A stretch of 64,000 bases of DNA from Tsukamurella ocularis (GTDB taxonomy: Bacteria > Actinomycetota > Actinomycetes > Mycobacteriales > Mycobacteriaceae): the NCBI RefSeq assembly GCF_024807615.1, contig NZ_JANUCJ010000001.1, positions 1,120,361-1,184,360 of the forward strand, in the 5' to 3' direction. The position numbers and the translations under genes are program-made. Below, piece by piece: positions 50,941 through 59,050 of the stretch; the stretch's first letter is position 1, and every line of letters begins with the position of its first letter. Below the pieces are notes generated by a model. That model saw only the letters and a list, made by a program, of their open reading frames with translations, made no database searches and had not been told where the DNA came from.

Positions 50941-52782
50941 TTGACGACGGTGGCGCTGGAGACCGACGCCGCTGCGATGACCGAAGGATCCCCGGGCGCA
51001 CCGCGCGCGGGTGGCATCGCGGCGCTCGTCGCTGGCTCCCTCGCCGCCGTCGCGGTCGTGATCTGGCTGGTCGCCAGCGAGGGCGAGCTGCGCTACCTCG
51101 TCAACGGCAACGCCTACCCGGGCGCGCTCACCGCCTTCGGGGCGGCCGTCGGCCGCGTGATCGGCACCGTCGCCGCCGCCCTGACCTTCGGCGCGGTGGC
51201 CTACGCCGTCTTCCGGACCAAGGCCCTCGACACCGGTGAGCTGGGGCTGCGCGGGTACCTCACGCAGCTGCAGGCCCGACGGTACGCCGCCGTCTGGGCC
51301 GTCGTCTCGCTCCCGATGGTCTTCCTGGCGGCCGCGGAGAGCGCCGCGCAGAACCTCGTCGACACCTACCGCGTCGGCGGCCTCGGCATCCTGATCTCCG
51401 CATCGGACACCGCGAAGGGCTGGATCGTCTCCCTCGTGTGCGCCGTCATCGTGTACGCCGCGTTGCGCACGGCGATGACCTGGATGGCGCACCTGTGGAT
51501 GCTGCTGCCCGCCGTCGTCGGCCTGCTCGCCACGATCGTCACCGCGAACGAGGCGCAGAACTGGAACCACGACTACACCACCGCGGCGCTCACCACCCTC
51601 GGCGTGGTCGCGGCGCTGTGGCTCGGCGGGCTGTGGTCCGCGGTGCGTCTGCCGGCCCGGCCGGAGCGGCGCTGGATCGGCCCGCTGTTCGCCGGGGTCG
51701 CGCTGCTCAACGGGCTTGTGATCGCCCTGGTCATGGCCCCGGGCTCCGACCTGTGGGTCACCTGGTACGGCCTGCTGCTCCTCGCCACCGGCGCGCTGCT
51801 GCTCGCAGCGGGTGCCGCGCACTGGCTGCGCGCCCTGCCCGTCGCCGCGGCACTCCTGACAGTCGCGTTCGGCACCGCGATCGCCGCGTCCGAACTGACG
51901 CCCCCGCCCTTCCTGCGCAGCCGGCCGACGGTGGGCGAGAACTTCCTGGGCTACAACCTGCCCGACCCGCCCAGCGCGATGGCCTTCCTGGGGAACTGGC
52001 GCCCCGACCTGAACCTCGCTCCCTTCGCGATCGCCCTCGCCGTCGGCTACCTGGTGCTGGTGCGTCGGACCTCGAACTGGCCCTGGTACCGGACCGTCTT
52101 CTTCATTGTGGGCTGCGGCTTCCTGCTCACGCTGACCAGCTCGGGTCTGCGAACCTATTCCAACGCGATGTTCAGCGTGCACATGGTGGTGCACATGCTG
52201 ATGACGTCGATCGTGCCGGTCTTCCTCCTGCTCGGCGCGCCGATCACGCTGATGCGCGACACCCTGACCGGGGCGCCCGCGCGCTGGCTCTCGACGGTGC
52301 TCGAGTCGCGCTCCTTCGCCATCCTGATGCGGCCCGTCGTGCAGCTGGGGTTGTTCGCAGCGGTGCTCTACGGGCTGTACTTCACACCGCTCTTCGACAG
52401 CATCGGCCGGTATCACTGGGGCCACCTGGCGATCTACGCCGCACTGCTCTTCACCGGGTTCTTGTTCTACTGGCGCGTCTTCCAGATCGACCCGGTGCCG
52501 GGGGAGCTGCCCTTCATCGGGCGCATCGGCATGCTGCTGGCGATGATGCCGATCACCATGGTCTTCGCGCTCATCGTGATGACGATGGACGGGCTCGTCG
52601 GCTCGCGCTTGTACCTCTACCTCGACTTCCCGTGGATGACGGACCTGCACCGCGACCAATTCGTCGGCGGCGTGGTCGCTTGGGCCACGGACGAGGCCGC
52701 GATCGCCTTGGTCACCCTCGGGCTGGTGCTGCACTGGGCATGGCGGAACCGCGACGAGGACTCCGAGCCGGAGCTGCTCTGA
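50941..52782 (+). CDS. PcoD (copper resistance D)/CtaG cytochrome oxidase assembly fusion
   Basis: A 613-residue membrane protein of about 14-16 helices. The first half is CopD/PcoD-like, with VVIWLVASEGELRY, LPMVFLAAAES and WNHDYTTAALTTLG. The second half (about 330-600) is the Caa3_CtaG domain, with TYSNAMFSVHMVVHMLMTSIVPVFLLLGAPI, a His-Met-rich helix for copper, and MTMDGLVGSRLYLYL near the end. Such fusions in Mycobacteriales are thought to deliver copper to cytochrome oxidase. TTG at 50941 follows the previous stop by one base; ATG at 50977 is an alternative start, and neither has a clear ribosome site. A second CtaG-like gene lies at the window's right end. Confidence 0.88.
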   Translation: MTTVALETDAAAMTEGSPGAPRAGGIAALVAGSLAAVAVVIWLVASEGELRYLVNGNAYPGALTAFGAAVGRVIGTVAAALTFGAVAYAVFRTKALDTGELGLRGYLTQLQARRYAAVWAVVSLPMVFLAAAESAAQNLVDTYRVGGLGILISASDTAKGWIVSLVCAVIVYAALRTAMTWMAHLWMLLPAVVGLLATIVTANEAQNWNHDYTTAALTTLGVVAALWLGGLWSAVRLPARPERRWIGPLFAGVALLNGLVIALVMAPGSDLWVTWYGLLLLATGALLLAAGAAHWLRALPVAAALLTVAFGTAIAASELTPPPFLRSRPTVGENFLGYNLPDPPSAMAFLGNWRPDLNLAPFAIALAVGYLVLVRRTSNWPWYRTVFFIVGCGFLLTLTSSGLRTYSNAMFSVHMVVHMLMTSIVPVFLLLGAPITLMRDTLTGAPARWLSTVLESRSFAILMRPVVQLGLFAAVLYGLYFTPLFDSIGRYHWGHLAIYAALLFTGFLFYWRVFQIDPVPGELPFIGRIGMLLAMMPITMVFALIVMTMDGLVGSRLYLYLDFPWMTDLHRDQFVGGVVAWATDEAAIALVTLGLVLHWAWRNRDEDSEPELL

Positions 52783-52826
52783 GCCAGATCCGTTCCGATC
52801 GCGCAACCCATCTGTGGAGTCGTGTA

Positions 52827-52860
52827 TTGCGAAGCCACGATCGCCAACTATCATTCGATC
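52827..52860 (+). promoter_or_regulatory. Leaderless promoter of the TPM-domain gene
   Basis: TTGCGA at 52827-52832 and TATCAT at 52849-52854, 16 bases apart, make a good promoter. The -10 box ends six bases before the ATG at 52861, and no Shine-Dalgarno is present, so the transcript would start at the A of the start codon. Confidence 0.6.
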
Positions 52861-53886
52861 ATGAATCGGATATTCGGCATGGTGTGCGCCTTGATCGTCG
52901 CACTGTGTGTCGGTGCCGGACCGGCCTCGGCCGATCCCGCCGGCGTCGTCGATCGAGCAGGGCTGTTCGGTAGCCGAACGGTCGATGTCCAGGCGGCGCT
53001 CGACGACTTCCAGGTGCGGACGGGCATGGTCGGCACGGTCGTCACTGCGAACGGCATCGGGGGCCAGGACATCCGCGCGTTCGCCACCACCGCGGGTGCC
53101 GTGCTTGGCCGGGACCGCGGCGAGGCGATCGTGATCGGCGTGGACCTGCAGACCAGGAAAGTCGGCGTCTACACCACACCGACGGCGATGGCGCGGATCC
53201 CCGACACCGACATCACCCACGTGATCGATACCGCGATCACGCCGCCCTTCCGCGCGGCCGACTACGCGAACGGCGTCATCGCCGGTCTGCGCGCGCTCAC
53301 CGATGTCGCGTCCGGGGTAGCGCAGACGACCGCGCCCACGACGACGGTCGAGGAGACGACGGCGCCCGGCCTCGGAGGCTCGACGGTCACGGTCTATCCC
53401 GGCAACGGTCTCGGCGGATTCCCGGGCAACTACCGCACGTATCCCTCCGTGACCTGGCCGGAGACGCCGAAGCAGAGCGGTCCGGGCTTCGGCGTGTTCG
53501 TCGTCTTCGTGATCGTTCTGGCGGCTGTGGCGGTGATCGGGATGGTCGCGTCGGGACTACGCAGCGCCTCAGCGGACACGCCGGAGCTGCGGCGGCGACT
53601 AGCGGATCTCGTGGAGGGTGAGCCGGGCTATGCGAGCTGGTCGAATCGCCGGCGCTACGAGCACGCCCGCCGTCAAACGGGAGTGCCACTCGGCACGTGG
53701 AACACGATCTACCCGCAGTGGCACGTTCGGGATACCGGTTCGAGTTCGAGTTCGAGTGCCGGCGGATTCTTCGGCGGGGGCGGCTCGTCGAGCAGCTTCT
53801 CGTCGGGCGGATCCGGTTCGGACTCGGGGTCGAGTTCGAGCTCCGGTGGCTTCTCGGGCGGCGGTGGGTCGTCCGGAAGCTTCTAA
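52861..53886 (+). CDS. TPM-domain (YgcG-type) exported membrane protein with Gly/Ser-rich tail
   Basis: A 341-residue protein. Signal peptide residues 1-24 (cleaved after ASA), then a TPM domain to about 150 with VVDRAGLFGSRTVDVQAALDDF and DRGEAIVIGVDLQTRKVGVYT. A Thr-rich linker follows, then one membrane helix near 215-240, a basic cytoplasmic stretch, and about 60 residues almost wholly Gly, Ser and Phe. This is the standard YgcG layout, including the low-complexity tail, encoded by short GTTCGA-type repeats near 53740. TPM relatives act in photosystem repair or as phosphatases; the role here is unknown. Confidence 0.8.
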   Translation: MNRIFGMVCALIVALCVGAGPASADPAGVVDRAGLFGSRTVDVQAALDDFQVRTGMVGTVVTANGIGGQDIRAFATTAGAVLGRDRGEAIVIGVDLQTRKVGVYTTPTAMARIPDTDITHVIDTAITPPFRAADYANGVIAGLRALTDVASGVAQTTAPTTTVEETTAPGLGGSTVTVYPGNGLGGFPGNYRTYPSVTWPETPKQSGPGFGVFVVFVIVLAAVAVIGMVASGLRSASADTPELRRRLADLVEGEPGYASWSNRRRYEHARRQTGVPLGTWNTIYPQWHVRDTGSSSSSSAGGFFGGGGSSSSFSSGGSGSDSGSSSSSGGFSGGGGSSGSF

Positions 53887-56120
53887 CGCGCCCCGAACCT
53901 CCGCAGGCGCAGACTGTTCCACACGACGAAGAACGAGCTGAAGGCCATCGCGGCAGCGCCGATCAGTGGGTTGAGCAGGCCGGCCACCGCGACGGGGATC
54001 GCGGCGACGTTGTAGCCGAAGGCCCACACCAGGTTCGTCTTGATGGTCTTCAGGGTCGCGCGGGCGAGGCCTAGGGCGTCGGGCACCGCGGACAGCTCCT
54101 CGCGCATGAGCACGACGTCGGCGGCGCTCTGCGCCACGTCGGTGCCGGTGCCCATCGCCAGGCCCAGGTCGGCCGCGGCGAGGGCGGGGCCGTCGTTCAC
54201 GCCGTCGCCGACCATCGCGACCCGCAGCCCGGATTCCTGCAGTTCGCGGACCGCCGCGACCTTCCCGTCGGGCAGCACATCGGCGCGCACATCGTCGATG
54301 CCGACGAGCGCCGCGACCTTCGCCGCGGCGGCGGTGTTGTCGCCGGTCAGGAGCACGGTCCGGATCCCGGCCTCGTGCAGCCGAGCGACGGCGTCCGCCG
54401 CGTCGGCCTTGATCGTGTCGGCCACCTCGAGGACGGCGGCGACGGCACCGTCGACCTCGACGACGGCGACGGTCCGACCGGACCCCGCCGCGGCCGCGAC
54501 CGCCGCGGACAGGACGCCCGGCTCGACGAACCGCGGCGAGCCGACGCGGACGGCGGCACCGTCGACCGTGCCGGTGGCGCCGAGGCCCGGGACCGCCCGG
54601 AAATCCTCGACGGCGGGCAGGTCGGAGCCGGCCCGCGCGACGACGGCGCGGGCGACGGCGTGCTCGGAGGCCGACTCGACGGCGCCGGCGAGCCGCAGGA
54701 CAGCGTCCTCGGTGAACCCGGGTGCGACGCTCACCGCGGCCACCGAGAGCACGCCGGTGGTGACGGTGCCGGTCTTGTCGAAGACGACGGTGTCGATGGT
54801 CTCGGTGGCCTCCAGCGCCTGGTGCCCGCGGACGTACACGCCGAGCTGCGCGCCGCGGCCGGACGCGACCATGAACGCGACGGGCGTCGCGAGGCCGAGC
54901 GCGCACGGGCAGGCGATCACGAGCACGGCGATCGCGGACTTCACGGCGCTGTCGATTCCGCTGCCGATCAGCCAGCCCACGAAGGTCAGCGCGGCGATGG
55001 CGAAGACGCAGGGTACGAAGACGGCGGAGACGCGGTCCGCGAGGCGCTGCATCCGTGCTTTCGTGGCCTGCGCGTCCTCGACGAGGCGGAGCATCGCGGC
55101 GAAGGTCGTGTCCTCGCCGACCGCGGTCGCGCGCACCGTCAGGCGGCCGTCCTGGCAGACGGTGCCGCCGACGACTTTCTCGCCCGGCCCCGCGGGCACG
55201 GGCCGGGACTCGCCGGTCATCGCGGAGTTGTCGACGAACGCCGACCCGGATTCGACGATGCCGTCCGTCGCGATCGTCTCGCCCGGCCGCACCACGAAGA
55301 GCTGCTCCTCGCGCAGCTCCCCGACGGGGATCCGCAGCTCGGAACCGTCGCGGACCAGCACCGACACCTCGCGGGCACCGCGCGTCGCGAGCTCCCGCAA
55401 TGCCGACGCCGCCTTGGCACGGGCCGAGGCCTCGAAGTACCGCCCCGCCAGCACGAAGACGGTGACGCCCATCGCGACCTCGAGGTAGATCGGGTCGGAC
55501 TGGATGATCGCGTTCCAGAACCCGTGCGGATCGGGGCGCTCGCGGCCCGGCGTGAGCACGGTGACCACCGACCATGCGGTGGCCGAGATGATGCCGACCG
55601 AGACCAGCGTGTCCATCGTCGCCGCGCCGTGCCGCGCGCCCAGGAAGGCGCGCTTGTGCAGCGGCCAGGCGCCCCAGGTCACGACGGGCAGGCTCAGTGC
55701 GAGCAGCACCCACTGCCAGCCGGGGAAGCGCGTCGACGGGATGGTCGCGAGCACGATCGACAGGTCCGCGGCCGGGACGAACAGCACCAGGGAGACGATG
55801 AGCCGGCGCAGCACGTCGCGCCGTTCGCGCTCCTCGGCGAGGATCGCGCGCCGAGGGTTCGGGGACTTGGGCGCCGCGGTGTACCCCGCGGCCTCGACGG
55901 TGCCGGTCAGCTGCTCGACGGTGACCGTCGGCGCGTGCTCGACGGTGGCCGTCCGGGTGGCCAGATTGACCACGGCGCGCACCCCGTCGAGCTTGTTGAG
56001 CTTGCGCTCGACCCGCCCGACGCACGCGGCGCACGTCATGCCGCCGACGTCGAGGAAGGTGCGCCGCGCCTGCTCCGACTGCGCGGCGGCCGGAGCGGGG
56101 GCCTGGTCGAGATCCGTCAC
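53883..56120 (-). CDS. Copper-type P1B-ATPase
   Basis: A 745-residue heavy-metal-translocating ATPase. The N-terminal metal domain has GMTCAAC (Cys30, Cys33). The actuator has TGES, the transport helix has ACPCALG (the CPC of Cu+ or Ag+ pumps), phosphorylation is at DKTGTVTTG, and the hinge has LTGDNTAAA and GDGVNDGPALA. The usual SEHP of the nucleotide pocket reads SEHA. Most CPC pumps of this type export Cu+ or load cuproenzymes. GTG at 56120 has a GATACT box ending six bases upstream and GGAAGA directly before it. The stop overlaps the convergent TPM gene by 4 bases. No CsoR or CopZ gene is adjacent. Confidence 0.92.
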   Translation of the reverse strand: MTDLDQAPAPAAAQSEQARRTFLDVGGMTCAACVGRVERKLNKLDGVRAVVNLATRTATVEHAPTVTVEQLTGTVEAAGYTAAPKSPNPRRAILAEERERRDVLRRLIVSLVLFVPAADLSIVLATIPSTRFPGWQWVLLALSLPVVTWGAWPLHKRAFLGARHGAATMDTLVSVGIISATAWSVVTVLTPGRERPDPHGFWNAIIQSDPIYLEVAMGVTVFVLAGRYFEASARAKAASALRELATRGAREVSVLVRDGSELRIPVGELREEQLFVVRPGETIATDGIVESGSAFVDNSAMTGESRPVPAGPGEKVVGGTVCQDGRLTVRATAVGEDTTFAAMLRLVEDAQATKARMQRLADRVSAVFVPCVFAIAALTFVGWLIGSGIDSAVKSAIAVLVIACPCALGLATPVAFMVASGRGAQLGVYVRGHQALEATETIDTVVFDKTGTVTTGVLSVAAVSVAPGFTEDAVLRLAGAVESASEHAVARAVVARAGSDLPAVEDFRAVPGLGATGTVDGAAVRVGSPRFVEPGVLSAAVAAAAGSGRTVAVVEVDGAVAAVLEVADTIKADAADAVARLHEAGIRTVLLTGDNTAAAAKVAALVGIDDVRADVLPDGKVAAVRELQESGLRVAMVGDGVNDGPALAAADLGLAMGTGTDVAQSAADVVLMREELSAVPDALGLARATLKTIKTNLVWAFGYNVAAIPVAVAGLLNPLIGAAAMAFSSFFVVWNSLRLRRFGAR

Positions 56121-56140
56121 TCTTCCAGTATCCACCCCGG
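56121..56140 (-). promoter_or_regulatory. Leaderless-type promoter of the P-type ATPase
   Basis: On the minus strand GATACT lies at 56132-56127 and is followed by six bases (GGAAGA) and the GTG start. TTCGGC 17 bases further upstream may act as a -35 box. GGAAGA could also act as a Shine-Dalgarno, but it would be too close to the GTG. Confidence 0.45.
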
Positions 56141-56165
56141 ACCAGCGAGGCCGAAAACACGAAAG

Positions 56166-56218
56166 GCCTTGATACCGGCTCCCGGAATGGGGGGAGGAGG
56201 GGGAGCCGGTATCAAGGC
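56166..56218 (-). terminator. Long perfect hairpin between the esterase and ATPase genes
   Basis: CCTTGATACCGGCTCCC (56167-56183) and its exact complement (56201-56217) flank a G-rich 17-base loop; G56166 and C56218 extend the stem to 18 pairs. In the leftward direction it is followed by CCTTTCGTGTTTTCGG, a weak U-tract, so it can end the esterase transcript about 140 bases after its stop. The rest of the gap 56219-56356 shows no gene. Confidence 0.6.
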
Positions 56219-56356
56219 TCAATCACGCAGCCACCGACGTGGGGGGAGACGTCATATGGCGGCCGCAGAACCCACGATACGGGGTATACGCGTACAGGTG
56301 CCACCTTTCGTGACATGCGTGTTCTCACGCAATTGCACTGCCAACAGTTGTTGTCG

Positions 56357-57436
56357 CTAACTGCGAACGAGCTCCTCCGTCAGGACGTCGAGCGCGGCGT
56401 CCACGTCGACTCGCGCATCAGCGCTCACGCCCACCATGTTGAGGAAGCCGTGCAACGCGCCCGGCGCGAGCTGGGTCGTGGCGTCGACGCCCGCGTCCCG
56501 CAGTCGCTGGGCGTACGCGGCGCCCTCGTCACGCAGCGGGTCGAATCCGGCGACCACGACGTGCGTGCGGCCGATGCCGGCGAGGCCGTCGGCGTGCCGC
56601 AGATCGAATTTCGGGTCGGTGTCCTGGCCCGGCTCCGGCGTGTACAGCTTCCGGAAGTTCTCGATGTCGGCCTCGGTGAGGAAGTAGCCGCGGCCGAAGG
56701 TGTCGCGGCTTCGGTTCGCCGGGTCCGCGCCGGTCACAGGGTAGAAGAGCAGCGAGAACGCGGGTTGCGCGCCGCCGGCCAGTGCCAGCTCGCGCGCCGC
56801 GACTCCGGCGAGGTTGCCGCCCGCGCTGTCGCCCGAGACCGCCACCCGCGCGGGGTCGGCGCCCAGCTGTTCGGCGTGCTCGATCGCCCAGGCGGTGGCG
56901 GCGACGGCGTCGTCGGCGGCCGCAGGGAAGATCGCCTCGGGTGCCAGCCGGTAATCGACAGCCAGCACCCGCACCCGCGCCCGATCGGCGATGTACCGGC
57001 ACGGCGCGTCGTGGGTGTCGAGGTCGCCCAGCACGAAACCGCCGCCATGGAAGAACACGACGAGTGGCGACGCGGCCTCGAGCCCGGCGGGCGTGTACAG
57101 GCGCGCTGGGAGAGGTCCGGCGGCACCGTCGACCATGAGCCCGCGCACGCCGACCGACGGGGCCGTGCCCGCGCCGACGGCTGCGCTCAGCATGCGCATC
57201 GACGCGCGCGAGTGCGCGACGTCGCGACCGCCGGCGAGCCCGTCGACGCCCTGCGCCTTGAGCATGAGCAGGGTGATCTGGGAGTCGAGGTCCAGTTCGT
57301 TGCCCTCTACGGTCTGCGGTGTGCCGAGCAGTCGCTTGACCTGCACGGGCAGCCCGAAGAGCAGTTTCGCGCCGCCCGCGACGAGCGGCGTGGGGATCTT
57401 CAGGGCCAGCTTCTGGACGAGTTCGGTGAGCGCCAT
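56357..57436 (-). CDS. HSL-family alpha/beta hydrolase (esterase/lipase)
   Basis: A 359-residue hydrolase of the hormone-sensitive-lipase family. VVFFHGGGFVLGDLDTHD holds the HGGG oxyanion motif, VSGDSAGGNLAGVAA the nucleophilic Ser (GDSAG), AGFDPLRDEG the Asp and GALHGFLNM the His. The first 80 residues form the cap. No signal peptide. It resembles mycobacterial Lip proteins hydrolysing short to medium acyl esters. On the minus strand TACTAT ends seven bases before the ATG and no Shine-Dalgarno is present, so a leaderless transcript is likely. A long hairpin follows the gene. Confidence 0.88.
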   Translation of the reverse strand: MALTELVQKLALKIPTPLVAGGAKLLFGLPVQVKRLLGTPQTVEGNELDLDSQITLLMLKAQGVDGLAGGRDVAHSRASMRMLSAAVGAGTAPSVGVRGLMVDGAAGPLPARLYTPAGLEAASPLVVFFHGGGFVLGDLDTHDAPCRYIADRARVRVLAVDYRLAPEAIFPAAADDAVAATAWAIEHAEQLGADPARVAVSGDSAGGNLAGVAARELALAGGAQPAFSLLFYPVTGADPANRSRDTFGRGYFLTEADIENFRKLYTPEPGQDTDPKFDLRHADGLAGIGRTHVVVAGFDPLRDEGAAYAQRLRDAGVDATTQLAPGALHGFLNMVGVSADARVDVDAALDVLTEELVRS

Positions 57437-57482
57437 GTCACCGATAGTAGGACGTGCGTCACATATCGGCGCGCGGGGAGGC

Positions 57483-57890
57483 TCAGGTGTGGTGCGGGTA
57501 CTCGTCGCGCGGGCCGTGCTTGGCGATGTACGCGGCGTGCAGGTCTGCCTCCTTCTCACGGGCGATCACGTCGACGAGCTCGGGGTCGAGGCCGTGGTGT
57601 CGCAGCCGGCCGCGCCGGTAGATCTTGTTCAGTGCGATGGAGAAGTACACGAACGGGATGAAGATCGGCAGCGTCATCGTCGCGCGATTCAGCACGGAGG
57701 TGTCGATGAACCAGAACGGGATCAGGATCAGCAGACACGGGATCGCGAATCGGACGACGGTCCGCAGCGCGGCGCGCGGCCCGGCGAGGTCGTTCGCGAC
57801 CCACTCGTGCATCGACGGCGGAAGCACGCTCCTGCCGTAGGAGTACAGGACGTACTGCATCGGGTTGGGCTTGCTCGGACCGTCGTTCAT
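57483..57890 (-). CDS. DUF5313 family membrane protein
   Basis: A 135-residue protein with two adjacent membrane helices at about 44-62 and 70-90 between a hydrophilic N-terminus (YVLYSYGRSVLPPSMHEWVANDLAGPRAA) and a charged C-terminus rich in His. The YxYGxxLPxxxxEWVxxDL pattern is characteristic of DUF5313, a family I know from Mycobacteriales; its role is unknown. It is divergent from the TetR gene at 57927 across a 36-base gap. It sits downstream of nothing obviously related, so context gives little help. Confidence 0.75.
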   Translation of the reverse strand: MNDGPSKPNPMQYVLYSYGRSVLPPSMHEWVANDLAGPRAALRTVVRFAIPCLLILIPFWFIDTSVLNRATMTLPIFIPFVYFSIALNKIYRRGRLRHHGLDPELVDVIAREKEADLHAAYIAKHGPRDEYPHHT

Positions 57891-57926
57891 GCCTCCATGG
57901 TCCCACTGCGCATAGAATCGGACGTT

Positions 57927-58538
57927 GTGAGTCCCGGCAGAAACGATCAGACCGCGCAGAGCATCCTGTCTGCAGCGGTGTCGAGCATCGGCAGCGTCGG
58001 CATTTCGCGGACCACGATGGAGAACGTCGCGAACCTCGCGGGCATCGGCGTAGCCACCGTCTACCGGCGGTTCAACCGCAAGGACAACCTCGTCCAGCAG
58101 GCCATCCGGTACGAGGCTGAGCAGCTGCTCAAGACCGTGGAACAGCAGGTCCAGGGCCTGAGCACGGTCGAGGAGGCGCTCACCGAGGGCTTCGTGGCGT
58201 TCTTGCGGGAGGCGCACCGCCGGCCCCTGATCCGCGGCATCGGCGACGGCAACGTCGTCGTCGGCCTGCCGATGATCGCGCAGGGCGGCGGCATGGTCAT
58301 CGAGATCGGCCGCGAGTTCGCAGCGAACATCATCGCGGGCTTCCAGTCCAGCGGTGAGCTGCCGGAGTTCGATCCGAAGCCCATCGCGGAGATCTTCGCC
58401 CGCGTCGGGCACTCGGTGCTGCTCGCACCCGACGGCCTGATCAGCTTCGACGATCCGTACACCGCGGGCCGTGTGGTCCGCGAGTGCCTGATGCCCGCGA
58501 TCGCGGCACAGGCCGCGGCGGCCGGGGGCGGCACGTGA
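57927..58538 (+). CDS. TetR/AcrR family regulator
   Basis: A 203-residue regulator. The helix-turn-helix (residues about 12-55) contains ISRTTMENVANLAGIGVATVYRRFNRKDNLVQQ, clearly TetR type. The C-terminal domain ends in a segment common in mycobacterial TetR proteins (SFDDPYTAGRVVRECLMPAI). TAGAAT at 57913-57918 ends eight bases before the GTG, suggesting a leaderless transcript. It overlaps the GNAT gene by 4 bases and is read with it and bluB, so it may control this operon and the divergent DUF5313 gene. Confidence 0.85.
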   Translation: MSPGRNDQTAQSILSAAVSSIGSVGISRTTMENVANLAGIGVATVYRRFNRKDNLVQQAIRYEAEQLLKTVEQQVQGLSTVEEALTEGFVAFLREAHRRPLIRGIGDGNVVVGLPMIAQGGGMVIEIGREFAANIIAGFQSSGELPEFDPKPIAEIFARVGHSVLLAPDGLISFDDPYTAGRVVRECLMPAIAAQAAAAGGGT

Positions 58539-59050
58539 TCCGGCCCGCGACGCCGGCCGACGTGCCGGAGATCCTCGCGATGATCGCCGAGCTGGCCGCC
58601 TACGAGAAGGAGCCGGAGGCCGCCGTCGCCACGGCCGAGCAGTTGCACGCCGCGCTGTTCGGGCCCGCGCCCGCCGTCTTCGCCCGCATCGCCTCCGAGC
58701 CGGGGTCCGACGGTGCCGAGGCCGTCGTGGGGATGGCCGTCTACTTCCGCACCTTCTCCACCTGGACCGGCACCCACGGCATCTGGCTTGAGGACCTCTA
58801 CGTCCGGCCCGGGGTGCGCGGTGGCGGCCACGGCAAGAAGCTGCTCGCCGCGCTGGCGCAGGAGTGCCGGGACAACGGCTACGCCCGCCTCGAGTGGACC
58901 GTCCTCGACTGGAACGCGCCCGCGATCGGTTTCTACCGCTCCATCGGCGCGGTGCCGATGGAGGAGTGGACCACGCAACGCCTCACGGGCGAGAACCTCG
59001 GGGCTCTCGCCGCGCTGGCCGACGGTGCCGCCACGGTCGACGGGGCCTGA
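58535..59050 (+). CDS. GNAT N-acetyltransferase, diamine (SSAT)-like
   Basis: A 171-residue acetyltransferase. It begins IRPATPADVPEILAMIAELAAYE. The core YFRTFSTWTGTHGIWLEDLYVRPGVRGGGHGKKLLAAL carries the acetyl-CoA loop (RGGGHGK), and LEWTVLDWNAPAIGFYRSIGAVPMEEW follows. This matches spermidine/spermine and thialysine N-acetyltransferases closely, so polyamine or small-amine acetylation is likely. GTG at 58535 overlaps the TetR stop. Its link with the polyamine block 24 kb away is only functional inference. Confidence 0.82.
   Translation: MIRPATPADVPEILAMIAELAAYEKEPEAAVATAEQLHAALFGPAPAVFARIASEPGSDGAEAVVGMAVYFRTFSTWTGTHGIWLEDLYVRPGVRGGGHGKKLLAALAQECRDNGYARLEWTVLDWNAPAIGFYRSIGAVPMEEWTTQRLTGENLGALAALADGAATVDGA

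Noticed and set aside
50923-53220. Minus-strand frame of 765 codons opposite the PcoD/CtaG fusion
   Set aside because: Gln/Arg/His/Asp-rich nonsense complementary to membrane helices.
53731-53860. GTTCGA/TCGAGT short repeats
   Set aside because: They encode the Gly/Ser-rich tail usual for YgcG-type proteins, not an independent repeat element.
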